DNA of 15,661 nucleotides from Elusimicrobiota bacterium. Lineage in GTDB: Bacteria > CG03 > SLGR01. Position 1 is the first letter of the stretch, and the number at the start of each line of letters is the position of its first letter. The translations under genes and the position numbers were made by a program. Positions 1 to 6,566 of this stretch are shown piece by piece. A model generated the notes under the pieces. The model worked only from the letters and a program-made list of their open reading frames with translations. It searched no databases and was not told the DNA's origin. The stretch lies in the NCBI GenBank assembly GCA_012511615.1, contig JAAZFS010000069.1, forward strand, positions 1 through 15,661. The letters run 5' to 3'.

Positions 1-2
1 AC

Positions 3-398
3 CATGGTGATGGAGAAGTTAAGACAGATAAGTCCGGAAACATAAGACTTAAGGATATAGGACTTTTTCTAAAGAAAGAAATTGAGAGTTATTTTATAGG
101 CCAAGGTCTTAATATAAATATAAAGTATTTTGAACCCAGTTATATGATAAGAGGGATACCTGCCAATGCTGCAGATTCACTTTATTGTGTCCACTTGGCT
201 CAGAACGCCGTTCATGCAGCAATATCTGGACGAACAGATATGCTAATAAGTCGATGGAATGCTCACTATGTTCATGTGCCCATATCAATGACTGTAAAGG
301 GAAGTAAAAAGGTATCTCCTGCAGGAAGACTCTGGCGGACTGTTATGGAGGCTACTGGACAGCCCTACAGCTTTTTTGTTCCAAAATCAAAAGTATAG
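3..398 (+). CDS. 6-phosphofructokinase, C-terminal fragment (TP0108/plant-like class)
   Basis: This is the 3' end of a gene that begins before the window; the reading frame enters at base 3 and gives about 131 residues before a TAG stop. A PFK phosphorylates fructose 6-phosphate in glycolysis; whether this one uses ATP or pyrophosphate cannot be told from the fragment. The family is recognised from conserved C-terminal blocks: a segment reading SYMIRGIPANAADSLYC, the following AQNAVHAA helix, and the terminal GRLWRTVMEATGQP motif, which resembles the Treponema TP0108 and plant PFK group. An internal ATG near 144 could be mistaken for a start but lies inside the conserved domain. The gene has no evident functional link to the iron locus downstream, and the catalytic N-terminal half is not visible. 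Confidence 0.85.
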   Translation, partial: HGDGEVKTDKSGNIRLKDIGLFLKKEIESYFIGQGLNINIKYFEPSYMIRGIPANAADSLYCVHLAQNAVHAAISGRTDMLISRWNAHYVHVPISMTVKGSKKVSPAGRLWRTVMEATGQPYSFFVPKSKV

Positions 399-468
399 TT
401 TTTTAGCTGTAGTTAATATTTTCTCTAAAAACATATTAAGTTTTTCAAAAAAATATTTAAAATAGTAC

Positions 469-1401
469 TTGGTGCAAAGTAAAAACTTTAAAAAAATTCC
501 GATCTACTTACTGGCAAGCCTCCTGCTAGCCTTGGCTGTATTTTTCTTTATTTATATATGTTTTATTAAACCAGATGGAATTTATAAGTCTTTACTAGTA
601 GCTGAAAAAACCGAAATTTTTCCTGGGGAAAGAGAGGTTAAGGCCCTGAAAGAGGCCTATGATGAAATAAGTGGGGTTGAGATAAGAGAGGGAGATTGGA
701 GTTTTTTACTTAAAGATCGAGTCTTTTACTGGGCTGGAGGCAGGCTGCTACCAGAAGACTTAATTAAAGATAAAAAAAACTACGATCTGTATAAGTTTTA
801 CGATTATCCGCTTCAACTACCGAAAGATCTGGTAAAACCCTCTAAAAGAGAAAAGATGATTAAGGACTTAAGGAGTAGCGTCCGAGTTTGCAACTGTTTT
901 TTAGATACACTTTACGAGGGGACTTCGTATAAGGAAATCAGAAAAAATATAGAAACTATTTCTTTTTTGGGCTTTAGTGTGAATGTCCATAAAAAAATAG
1001 TAGCTCCTTTGAGAAAAATTGAAGAAGAAATATTTAACTTAAAGGCCCAGGATGAAAACCTGGAGAAATTTATAAAAAATTTGAAAAGAATAGATTCTTT
1101 AAGCTGGAGGAATGTAGATAAAAGTGTAAACAGAAGTCTTCACAGCTATGGAATAGCTATAGATTTAATACCCACCAAGACGGGTGGCCGGCAAATATAC
1201 TGGGCCTGGACCCGGCATCTTAATAGCCAGTGGTACAGCGTCCCCTATGAAAAGAGGTGGATGGTGCCAGAGGAAATAGTTGAGATTTTTGAAAAGTATG
1301 GATTTGTCTGGGGAGGGAAGTGGGTCTTCTACGATAACATGCATTTTGAATACCGGCCGGAGCTTTTAATTTTCGCTGGGAGAAGCGTAGAAACTCCTTA
1401 G
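469..1401 (+). CDS. Membrane-anchored M15-family peptidase (VanY/D-Ala-D-Ala carboxypeptidase-like)
   Basis: The predicted protein has about 310 residues and probably cleaves peptidoglycan stem peptides outside the membrane. Residues about 11-33 form one hydrophobic N-terminal helix, a signal anchor. The C-terminal third carries the M15 zinc-site pattern: SLHSYGIAIDL holds H225 and D232, and NMHFEY holds H292. The middle (residues 50-210) is charged, partly helical and not recognised. The start is uncertain: TTG at 469 is directly followed by GTG at 472, no good ribosome-binding site is visible, and the preceding 70 bases are very AT-rich. The gene appears to be monocistronic, separated from fur by 163 bases containing fur's own promoter. 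Peptidase family is fairly sure; the exact bond cleaved is not. Confidence 0.75.
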   Translation: MVQSKNFKKIPIYLLASLLLALAVFFFIYICFIKPDGIYKSLLVAEKTEIFPGEREVKALKEAYDEISGVEIREGDWSFLLKDRVFYWAGGRLLPEDLIKDKKNYDLYKFYDYPLQLPKDLVKPSKREKMIKDLRSSVRVCNCFLDTLYEGTSYKEIRKNIETISFLGFSVNVHKKIVAPLRKIEEEIFNLKAQDENLEKFIKNLKRIDSLSWRNVDKSVNRSLHSYGIAIDLIPTKTGGRQIYWAWTRHLNSQWYSVPYEKRWMVPEEIVEIFEKYGFVWGGKWVFYDNMHFEYRPELLIFAGRSVETP

Positions 1402-1472
1402 ATTATATAAAATTATTTAATATGTGCTCCTAAATAAAGGGGACTATTTAAAGTTTTAGCCCGCTCGCCTGC

Positions 1473-1490
1473 TGAATAATGATAATCAGA
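1473..1490. promoter_or_regulatory. Possible second, upstream Fur-like operator
   Basis: TGATAAT at 1480-1486 is an exact match to one half of the Fur 7-1-7 consensus (TGATAATnATTATCA). The overlapping register at 1474-1488 matches about 11 of the 14 half-site bases. It lies about 25-40 bp upstream of the -35 element of the fur promoter, where an auxiliary site would be expected. The equivalent region upstream of the second promoter near 10040 does not contain it. This is pattern matching only. Confidence 0.4.
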
Positions 1491-1513
1491 TAGCAAACTC
1501 TAGAAAGAGAGGC

Positions 1514-1546
1514 TTGACAAAGCTAATGAGAAAGATTATCATTAGC
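1514..1546 (+). promoter_or_regulatory. fur promoter with overlapping Fur-like box
   Basis: The -35 TTGACA (1514-1519) and -10 TATCAT (1537-1542) are separated by exactly 17 bp, a near-consensus sigma70 promoter. Across the spacer and -10 lies an inverted repeat with 8-bp arms, GCTAATGA (1522-1529) and TCATTAGC (1539-1546). Its core, TGAGAAAGATTATCA (1527-1541), fits the Fur 7-1-7 model: the right half ATTATCA is perfect and the left half matches 5 of 7. A repressor here would block RNA polymerase, so negative autoregulation by the adjacent Fur protein is likely. Bases 1511-1552 recur at 10044-10085 with two differences. Confidence 0.8.
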
Positions 1547-1564
1547 AATAAGCAGGAGCAAATA

Positions 1565-2005
1565 ATGCCAAAAGGAAGAAAAAGACAAAACCGCAAAAGA
1601 ATAGGCCGATGGACTGCACAGAGGTTGGCGGTCCTGGATGAGTTTCTTCAGGGAGGCGAGCACTTGAGCGCCAGAGATGTTTATCAGAGGCTGAGAGAGA
1701 AAGAGATAAACTTAGGGATAGCGACTGTCTATAGGAGTTTGGATTTCTTAATTGAGATTGGTCTACTTAGGCAGTATGACTTCGGAAGTGGCGAGGCAAA
1801 GTATGAACTGAATGATGATGAGGCGGATCAGCACCATCATATGGTTTGCAGAGTCTGTGGTAAGGTAATTAATTATTCTAAGTTTGTTAAAAGAGGATTG
1901 AGTTTGGTGAAAGATATAAAGATGGAGTTAGAGAAAAATTACGGTTTTAAAATAAACTCCCATCAGTTTGAGTTCAGGGGGGTTTGCGGGGTTTGCGGAG
2001 ACTAA
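1565..2005 (+). CDS. fur: Fur-family metal-responsive transcriptional regulator
   Basis: This 146-residue protein is a metal-dependent DNA-binding repressor of usual Fur length. The N-terminal winged helix holds the family signature around ATVYRSLDFLIEIGLL (residues 53-68). The C-terminal half carries a histidine cluster H90-H92 and two CxxC pairs, C95/C98 and C141/C144, typical of the structural zinc site. A longer frame starts with TTG at 1514, but that TTG is the -35 element of the promoter. The ATG at 1565 has AGGAG at 1554-1558 six bases upstream and is the better start. The N-terminus is unusually basic (KGRKRQNRKR). The operator type (TGATAAT/ATTATCA-like) and nearby feoAB favour Fur over PerR or Zur, although ligand specificity cannot be proved from sequence. 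Confidence 0.9.
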   Translation: MPKGRKRQNRKRIGRWTAQRLAVLDEFLQGGEHLSARDVYQRLREKEINLGIATVYRSLDFLIEIGLLRQYDFGSGEAKYELNDDEADQHHHMVCRVCGKVINYSKFVKRGLSLVKDIKMELEKNYGFKINSHQFEFRGVCGVCGD

Positions 2006-2017
2006 GGATTTAAAAAA

Positions 2018-2041
2018 ATACTGATAAAGGATTATCAGTAT
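2018..2041. repeat. Perfect 10-bp inverted repeat, possible operator or mRNA hairpin
   Basis: ATACTGATAA (2018-2027) and TTATCAGTAT (2032-2041) are perfect complements around the 4-base centre AGGA. The element lies between fur and the DUF5320 gene and is itself flanked by CTAAGGA on both sides (2002-2008 and 2042-2048). No T-run follows it on the + strand, so it is not a normal terminator for fur. Its inner part, TGATAAA-GG-ATTATCA, resembles a Fur box with a two-base instead of a one-base centre. It could be an operator or a 5' hairpin on the downstream message. Confidence 0.6.
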
Positions 2042-2079
2042 CTAAGGAAAAAAGTAAAAAATAAAAGGAGGTATGTTAG

Positions 2080-2538
2080 ATGCCTAGAGGAGATAGAATG
2101 GGACCCATGGGTCAAGGACCTATGACAGGACGCGGAGCAGGTTATTGTGCAGGATATCCATCACCGGGTTTTATGAATGTTGGACCTGGCGGCGGAGGCC
2201 CTGGTTACGGTAGGGGATTTGGAGCTGGTAGAGGCTTTGGTGGTAGGAGAGGATTCAGGGCTGGTGGAGGCTTTGGAGCCGGAAGAGGATTTGGCTACGC
2301 CAGAGGCGGAGGTGGAGGCTGGGGTTACAGAAACCGCTATTACGCAAGTGGAGTGCCCGGATGGGCAATGGAAGAGGGAATGTATCCAGCTGATGGACCA
2401 GCATATTATCCGACAGAAGTAACTCCTGAGGAAGAGGCTGAAGTACTCAAGAGAGAGAGCGACTACCTCAAGGAAGAACTGAAAGTCATTACAGACCGTC
2501 TGAAAGCACTTGAGAAAGACGGTAAAAAAAGCAAGTAA
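2080..2538 (+). CDS. DUF5320-type glycine/arginine-rich protein with C-terminal coiled coil
   Basis: The 152-residue product has three parts. The N-terminal signature (residues 1-24, GDRMGPMGQGPMTGRG then Cys23) is typical of DUF5320 proteins. Residues 34-82 are low-complexity, dominated by Gly, Arg, Phe and Tyr in loosely repeated FGAGRGFG-like units. Residues 116-147 are a highly charged heptad-like helix, probably a coiled coil. No enzymatic motif is seen; a scaffolding, assembly or metal-binding role is possible but unproven. The start has a strong site, AGGAGG, 7-8 bases upstream. It heads the gene block containing NifX- and MinD-type proteins, a neighbourhood I associate with this family in anaerobes. 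A second, shorter relative lies at 10266. An overlapping frame at 2177-2422 is a shadow of the repetitive coding sequence. Confidence 0.8.
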   Translation: MPRGDRMGPMGQGPMTGRGAGYCAGYPSPGFMNVGPGGGGPGYGRGFGAGRGFGGRRGFRAGGGFGAGRGFGYARGGGGGWGYRNRYYASGVPGWAMEEGMYPADGPAYYPTEVTPEEEAEVLKRESDYLKEELKVITDRLKALEKDGKKSK

Positions 2539-2554
2539 GCTTTAAGTAAAAATA

Positions 2555-2597
2555 GCAGGAGACAGTAATTATGGGTAGCTGTCTCCTGCCTTTATTT
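2555..2597 (+). terminator. Strong hairpin terminator or attenuator after the DUF5320 gene
   Basis: GCAGGAGACAG (2555-2565) is perfectly complementary to CTGTCTCCTGC (2579-2589), giving an 11-bp stem with a 13-base loop. It is followed by CTTTATTT, a short, imperfect T-rich run. It sits 17 bases after the DUF5320 stop, so it probably ends part of the upstream transcription and lowers expression of the genes that follow. An ATG at 2571 that could extend the next gene falls in the loop, which argues against that start. Confidence 0.75.
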
Positions 2598-2615
2598 AAT
2601 ATTAGGAGAGAAGAA

Positions 2616-2990
2616 ATGAAAATTTGTATGTCATCTAAGGGAATGGGTTCTGATGCAATGCTTGATCCGCGCTTTGGCCGGTGTGCGTATTTTGTGATTA
2701 TTGATTCTGAAACTGAAAAAGTGATTGATGAATTTGAAAATCCGGCGGCGACCGCTGATCATGGTGCAGGAATTTTGGCGGCTCAGGCAGTTATGGAAAA
2801 AGAACCGGCTGCTGTTATTACTGGAAATGTTGGTCCTAATGCCAGCAGTGTTTTACATAATGCTGATATTAAGGTTTATACTTTTGCCGGATTTGAAGGG
2901 ACTCTTCTTGAAGCCTTGGCTAAATTTAAAAAGGAATCACCTGAGGCGGCAGATGGTCCGACAGTAGATGGGCATTTCGGTTTAGAGTAA
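2616..2990 (+). CDS. NifX/NifB-type iron-molybdenum cofactor-binding domain protein (paralogue 1)
   Basis: This single-domain protein of 124 residues belongs to the NifX/dinitrogenase FeMo-cofactor biosynthesis superfamily, small RNase H-like folds that bind Fe-S or Fe-Mo clusters in known members. The family signature DPRFGRC is at residues 17-23, followed by a YFVIID strand. The ENPAA and TGNVGPNASSVL blocks and the C-terminal GHFG also fit. The start is ATG at 2616 with AGGAG at 2604-2608. A start at 2571 would add 15 residues encoded by the terminator hairpin. No nitrogenase genes are present, so a cofactor role in nitrogen fixation is unlikely. Neighbours suggest handling of Fe-S or another metal cluster. 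It is followed after 19 bases by the DUF89 gene. Confidence 0.85.
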   Translation: MKICMSSKGMGSDAMLDPRFGRCAYFVIIDSETEKVIDEFENPAATADHGAGILAAQAVMEKEPAAVITGNVGPNASSVLHNADIKVYTFAGFEGTLLEALAKFKKESPEAADGPTVDGHFGLE

Positions 2991-3009
2991 GTAATTAATA
3001 GGATTTGAA

Positions 3010-3879
3010 ATGAAGGTTTTTCTTGAATGCTATCCTTGTTTTCTGCGCCAGGCGCTTGATTGTGCAAAAATATCTTCGGATGATCCAAAGATTCATAAAG
3101 AAGCGGTTGATTCTGTAATGAAGTGCCTGCTTTCTTGTGATGCAGACAGCACTCCTCCGCAGATAGCCAAGGGTATATATAGCGAATTAAAAAGAGTCAC
3201 CGGAAATCCCGATCCCTACTATGAAATTCGTAAGGAAGATAATGCAAATATGCTTGCTAAATACGATGAATTTAAGGAGAGGGTTGCGGAGGCTAAAGAT
3301 GGTATCAGGGCAGCTTTGAGATTAGCTGTCGCTGGGAATATTCTAGACGATGGTACGGGAAGTAAGGAAGAGCATCAGGAAATCGGTGGGATTGAGTTTT
3401 TTCTCAACCAGGCCCCAGCAGAAGAAGAAATTCAGGAGATAAAGGATGCTTTTAAGAAAGCGAAATCTCTCTTGTATTTGGGGGATAATTCCGGCGAAAT
3501 TGTCGCGGATAAAATTCTCATAGAAAAGTTAAAAGAGGAATACCCCTCGCTTGATATTACATTTGTAGTAAGGGGAGAGCCAGTAATTAATGATATAATT
3601 ATGGAAGATGCTTTTGAAGTGGGAATAACAGACCTGTGCGAAGTTATAGATAATGGAGATTCTTCTCCAGGGACTGATTTGTCCAGCTGCTCAGAGGAAT
3701 TTTTAGAAGCTTATGATAGGGCTGATATGATTATCTCTAAAGGTCAGGGTAATTATGAGACCTTAAGTGGAAGCAAGGATTCCAGGATTTTCTATCTATT
3801 GGTGGCAAAGTGTCCGGTGATTGCCCGGGATCTTGAAACAGAGCAAGGGACAATGATAATAAGAAGAGTTAAGAATTAA
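3010..3879 (+). CDS. DUF89/ARMT1-like metal-dependent phosphatase
   Basis: The 289-residue protein matches the archaeal/bacterial DUF89 group (AF1104-like), related to eukaryotic ARMT1 and 'damage-control' phosphatases that dephosphorylate phosphometabolites with a divalent metal. It begins with a typical ECYPCFLRQAL block with C7 and C10. Residues 157-166 read YLGDNSGEIV, the conserved metal/phosphate motif. VRGEPVINDIIMEDA (residues 188-201) and ISKGQGNYE (242-250) are further family blocks. Length is normal for the bacterial branch. Its stop is directly followed by the ATG of the FmdB-like gene. The substrate is unknown. Its place in an iron-cluster gene block suggests repair or recycling of a phosphorylated metabolite, but that is inference. 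Confidence 0.8.
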   Translation: MKVFLECYPCFLRQALDCAKISSDDPKIHKEAVDSVMKCLLSCDADSTPPQIAKGIYSELKRVTGNPDPYYEIRKEDNANMLAKYDEFKERVAEAKDGIRAALRLAVAGNILDDGTGSKEEHQEIGGIEFFLNQAPAEEEIQEIKDAFKKAKSLLYLGDNSGEIVADKILIEKLKEEYPSLDITFVVRGEPVINDIIMEDAFEVGITDLCEVIDNGDSSPGTDLSSCSEEFLEAYDRADMIISKGQGNYETLSGSKDSRIFYLLVAKCPVIARDLETEQGTMIIRRVKN

Positions 3880-4107
3880 ATGCCTATATTTGAATATAAA
3901 TGTCTAAATTGTGGTGAAAACTTTGAAATTCTTGTGATTCCCGGTAGAGAGGAAGAAGAAGCAGTATGCCCCAAGTGTGCTAGCGAAAACATAGAGAAGA
4001 AATTACCGCTTTTAGGGAATATGAGAAATTCTCGGCAGTCAAAAAGTTTTGGCTGCTCCCAGGCTTCAGGAGGCTGTGATATGCCTAAAAGGTGCTGCGA
4101 ATTGTGA
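3880..4107 (+). CDS. FmdB-type zinc-ribbon protein
   Basis: The 75-residue protein starts with the FmdB signature MPIFEYKCLNCGENFE. Two CxxC pairs (C8/C11 and C30/C33) should bind one zinc. FmdB-like proteins are small putative regulators; their biochemical role is poorly known. The tail (residues 50-75) is not part of the ribbon and adds four more cysteines (C59, C66, C72, C73) after a Gly/Ser stretch, which could form a second metal site. The ATG immediately follows the DUF89 stop with no gap. The stop overlaps the GTG start of the next gene as GTGA, so the three genes are probably translated as one unit. Confidence 0.8.
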   Translation: MPIFEYKCLNCGENFEILVIPGREEEEAVCPKCASENIEKKLPLLGNMRNSRQSKSFGCSQASGGCDMPKRCCEL

Positions 4108-4820
4108 AGCTACTTGTCTTGTATGACAATAGGGCCGTCTCGGAAGAATGGGTTAAGGGTTGGGGTTTCTCAGTCTTGATAGAAAATCAAGATGGTGAAA
4201 GCCTCCTATTTGACACCGGTGAAAAATGGAGCAGTTTACTAAAAAATATGACTGCTGCAAAAATCGACCCTATGACTATAGAAAACCTTACTTTTTCACA
4301 TGCCGACTGGGATCATAAGGGCGGTGCTGAGGGGTTTTTGAAAGTTAATAGGGAAGTTAATGTTTTTCTTCCTGAATTTTTCCCCTCTGACTTTAAGGAA
4401 ATTTTAAAAAACTTAGGACATGCTTGGGAAGAGGTAGGAACTAGGCCGACTGAGCTCATTAAGGGAGTCTATGCTACTACATCTTTTTATACTGAAGGAA
4501 AACCTGCAGAGCTTGGACTTGTACTAAAAGGAAGTTCCGGCTTAAGTCTTGTCACGGGGTGCGCTCATCCGGGCATAGTTAGAATGGTTGTTGAATCTAA
4601 TAAAGTTTTTGGTGAAAAAATAAAGACAGTGGTCGGTGGATTTCATCTTAAGGATTTTTCTCTGGATAAAATAGGTGAAATTATTGAAGACTTGAAGAAA
4701 GAGGGAGTCGAAAAATTTGCGCCTGCTCATTGTACAGGCGGAGAACAGATAGATGAATTTGAAAGAATTTGTGGGGGGAAATTTATTAAAATGGCTAGTG
4801 GAGAAAAATTAAGAATATAA
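4104..4820 (+). CDS. Metallo-beta-lactamase-fold hydrolase (COG1237-like)
   Basis: The product has 238 residues and resembles the metal-dependent hydrolases often labelled dihydropterin-ribofuranosylaminobenzene phosphate synthase-like. The metal motif is SHADWDHKGG at residues 65-74: H66, D68, D70, H71. The usual second His of HxHxDH is Asp, giving HxDxDH. Later ligands are likely H155 in TGCAHPG, H181 in GGFHL and H209 in APAHCTGG. I chose GTG at 4104, which overlaps the previous stop (GTGA) and starts MKLLVLYDN as relatives do. A GTG at 4092 would add only four residues. A ribosome-binding site AAGGTG lies about 9-10 bases upstream. The substrate is unknown. Confidence 0.8.
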   Translation: MKLLVLYDNRAVSEEWVKGWGFSVLIENQDGESLLFDTGEKWSSLLKNMTAAKIDPMTIENLTFSHADWDHKGGAEGFLKVNREVNVFLPEFFPSDFKEILKNLGHAWEEVGTRPTELIKGVYATTSFYTEGKPAELGLVLKGSSGLSLVTGCAHPGIVRMVVESNKVFGEKIKTVVGGFHLKDFSLDKIGEIIEDLKKEGVEKFAPAHCTGGEQIDEFERICGGKFIKMASGEKLRI

Positions 4821-4833
4821 GGAGTTGTTATAA

Positions 4834-5262
4834 ATGAAAAAGGCTGCAATTTCTACAGATACGGGGATGGTCTCCGAACATTTTGGCAGATGTCCGGAGT
4901 TTACAATTATTGAGTTTGAGGCTGGCGAATTAAAGAAAAAAGAAACTATTGCCAACCCTGGGCATCATCCGGGATACCTACCTGAATTTCTAAAGAAAAT
5001 GGGAGTTGGCTATATTGTAGCAGGCGGCATGGGTATGAGGGCCCAGAATCTTTTTAATGCTGCCGGTATAGAAATTATTGTAGGCATAAGCGGAAGTATT
5101 GATGAGGTTGTCCAGAAAATTCTGGATGGAAGTCTGGCAGGGGGAGCAAGTCTTTGCAGTCCGGGGAAGGGAAAGAGTTATGGGATTCCCAGGACAGAGG
5201 CGGAGATAGATGGTAAAAAGTATTCTGGAAGCCACAAGGATTTGGAAGAAGAAAATAAGTGA
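4834..5262 (+). CDS. NifX/NifB-type cluster-binding domain protein (paralogue 2, extended tail)
   Basis: This 142-residue member of the NifX-like superfamily has HFGRC at residues 16-20 in the signature position. It differs from the other two copies in carrying a NPGHHPGYLPEFL block (residues 42-54), where histidines replace the usual NPA region, and MGMRAQNLF instead of GPNA. After the domain (about residue 112), a Gly/Ser/Lys-rich tail with a CSP segment ends in acidic residues. AAGGAG at 4819-4824 gives a good start. It lies 13 bases after the hydrolase and 49 bases before the third copy. The His-rich block suggests a metal- or cluster-binding difference. No function is established for this subgroup. 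Confidence 0.8.
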   Translation: MKKAAISTDTGMVSEHFGRCPEFTIIEFEAGELKKKETIANPGHHPGYLPEFLKKMGVGYIVAGGMGMRAQNLFNAAGIEIIVGISGSIDEVVQKILDGSLAGGASLCSPGKGKSYGIPRTEAEIDGKKYSGSHKDLEEENK

Positions 5263-5311
5263 TAGATGGGCCCGGCCCTGCAGGAAGAATAAAAGTTAAG
5301 GAGTGAAAAAA

Positions 5312-5626
5312 ATGAAAGTAGCAGTAACAGCAGCAGGTGGATCTTTAAGTGCACAGGTAGCACCTAATTTTGGCAGGTGTGAGTATTTTATGATTGTAGA
5401 TACAGATACTATGAAGTTTGAACCGGTTAAAAATCCGGCCGCATCCATGATGGGCGGAGCCGGTCCAGTAGCTGCAAAGCTTATCAAGGATAAGGGTGCC
5501 CAGGTTCTTCTGACAGGTGTGGTAGGTCCCAATGCTCAAGGAGCACTACAGCAGTACGGAATTGAAGTCTTAACCGGAGTGACGGGAACAGTAAAAGAAG
5601 CAGTAGAGAATTACGCCAAAAAATAG
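5312..5626 (+). CDS. NifX/NifB-type cluster-binding domain protein (paralogue 3, minimal)
   Basis: This is a compact, 104-residue NifX-like protein with no tail. APNFGRC (residues 17-23) is the signature. The KNPAA, GGAGP and GVVGPNAQGAL blocks make it closer to paralogue 1 than to paralogue 2. The frame can start with GTG at 5303, but AAGGAG at 5298-5303 overlaps that codon. It sits 8 bases before ATG 5312, which is therefore the better start. The following 90 bases before the MinD-type gene hold a repeated AATAGTATAT motif and no clear terminator. NifX and ferredoxin-MinD pairs often neighbour each other, suggesting cluster transfer between the two, but this is inference. Confidence 0.85.
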   Translation: MKVAVTAAGGSLSAQVAPNFGRCEYFMIVDTDTMKFEPVKNPAASMMGGAGPVAAKLIKDKGAQVLLTGVVGPNAQGALQQYGIEVLTGVTGTVKEAVENYAKK

Positions 5627-5716
5627 TATATAAATTGAGACAAGGAAAATAAGGATTTGTGGGAAATTAAAATAGTATATGCTTCTTTAAGGATGGGCGT
5701 AAGGAGTGGTAAGTAA

Positions 5717-6547
5717 ATGAAGAAAATTGCTATAGCTTCCGGAAAGGGAGGGACGGGGAAGACTACACTATCTCTTATGCTTTCCCAGCTCCTTTCAAAG
5801 GATAAAAAAGTCCGGTTGCTTGATTCTGATGTGGAAAATCCGGATTGTCATCTCTTACTGGATGTGGTGGAACAAAAAAGCCGTGAAATTAATGTTTTTA
5901 AGCCATTAATTGATCTGGAAAAATGTACTTTTTGCGGTAAGTGCCAAGAAGTTTGTGAGTTTAACTGCCTCTTGGTGATGCCAAAGGATGTCATGTATTT
6001 TAAGGAACTCTGCCATCCTTGTAGGGGCTGTCTTCTTGTCTGTCCCGAAGGGGCCATAAGTGAGGGAGAGCGTAAGGTTGGATACCTGCACACTGGAAAA
6101 ATTAATGAAAATTTCTATTTTGATTATGCCATAATGGACGTGGGTGAGGCCCGAGCCAATCCCTTGATAGAGGAGTTGAAAGAAGGCATAGTTGGGGATG
6201 AAGATTATGTAATCATTGATGCTCCACCGGGCGCCAACTGTCCTATGGTTGAGGCAGTTAGGGATTCAGATTATACGGTTCTTGTTACTGAGCCTACACC
6301 CTTTGGGCTTTATGATCTAAAAATTGCTGTGGGGGTCTTGGGAGAGCTGGGCCTTAAATGTGGTATTGTAATCAATCGTTCAGAAGAGGATGACGGCATT
6401 ATAGAAGATTACGCCGAGTCTGCGGGTCTTGAAATTATTGCAAAGATACCCTTTTCTCGGGAGTTTGCTTCTCTTTATTCTAAAGGCATTATTGAGGAGA
6501 ATTTCTTCCCGGGTCTTGCAGATGACCTCCTGGAATTTTTTTCTTAG
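5717..6547 (+). CDS. MinD-superfamily P-loop ATPase with inserted 2x[4Fe-4S] ferredoxin domain (1)
   Basis: The 276-residue cytoplasmic protein begins with the deviant Walker A motif SGKGGTGKTT (residues 8-17), which has the extra signature lysine of MinD/NBP35-type ATPases. A ferredoxin-like insert follows: C70, C73, C76, C80 and C99, C102, C105, C109, both CX2CX2CX3C, each expected to hold a [4Fe-4S] cluster. Walker B-like strand and switch residues lie at VIIDAPPGANCP (165-176), and TEPTPFG (191-197) is a family block. Such ATPases are thought to couple nucleotide-driven dimerisation to cluster or electron transfer; this branch is uncharacterised. The ATG is preceded by TAAGGAG. A 65-base gap separates it from the methyltransferase gene. 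Confidence 0.9.
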   Translation: MKKIAIASGKGGTGKTTLSLMLSQLLSKDKKVRLLDSDVENPDCHLLLDVVEQKSREINVFKPLIDLEKCTFCGKCQEVCEFNCLLVMPKDVMYFKELCHPCRGCLLVCPEGAISEGERKVGYLHTGKINENFYFDYAIMDVGEARANPLIEELKEGIVGDEDYVIIDAPPGANCPMVEAVRDSDYTVLVTEPTPFGLYDLKIAVGVLGELGLKCGIVINRSEEDDGIIEDYAESAGLEIIAKIPFSREFASLYSKGIIEENFFPGLADDLLEFFS

Positions 6548-6566
6548 GGAAATTTTAAGTTCCTGG

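Noticed and set aside
2018..2041. Terminator for fur
   Set aside because: The stem is good, but A-rich rather than T-rich sequence follows on the + strand.
2177..2422. Overlapping 81-residue frame inside the DUF5320 gene
   Set aside because: It arises from the Gly/Arg-rich repeats read in another frame; it has no ribosome-binding site and no recognisable domain.
2571..2615. N-terminal extension of the first NifX-like protein
   Set aside because: The ATG lies in the loop of a strong terminator hairpin; ATG 2616 has its own AGGAG and begins at the conserved strand.
5268..5283. GC-rich GGGCC/GGCCC inverted repeat between NifX copies 2 and 3
   Set aside because: The centre is too small for a proper loop and no T-run follows; it is not convincing as a terminator.
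2616..5626. Nitrogenase accessory genes
   Set aside because: NifX-like domains occur widely without nitrogen fixation, and no nifHDKEN or nifB gene is in the window.
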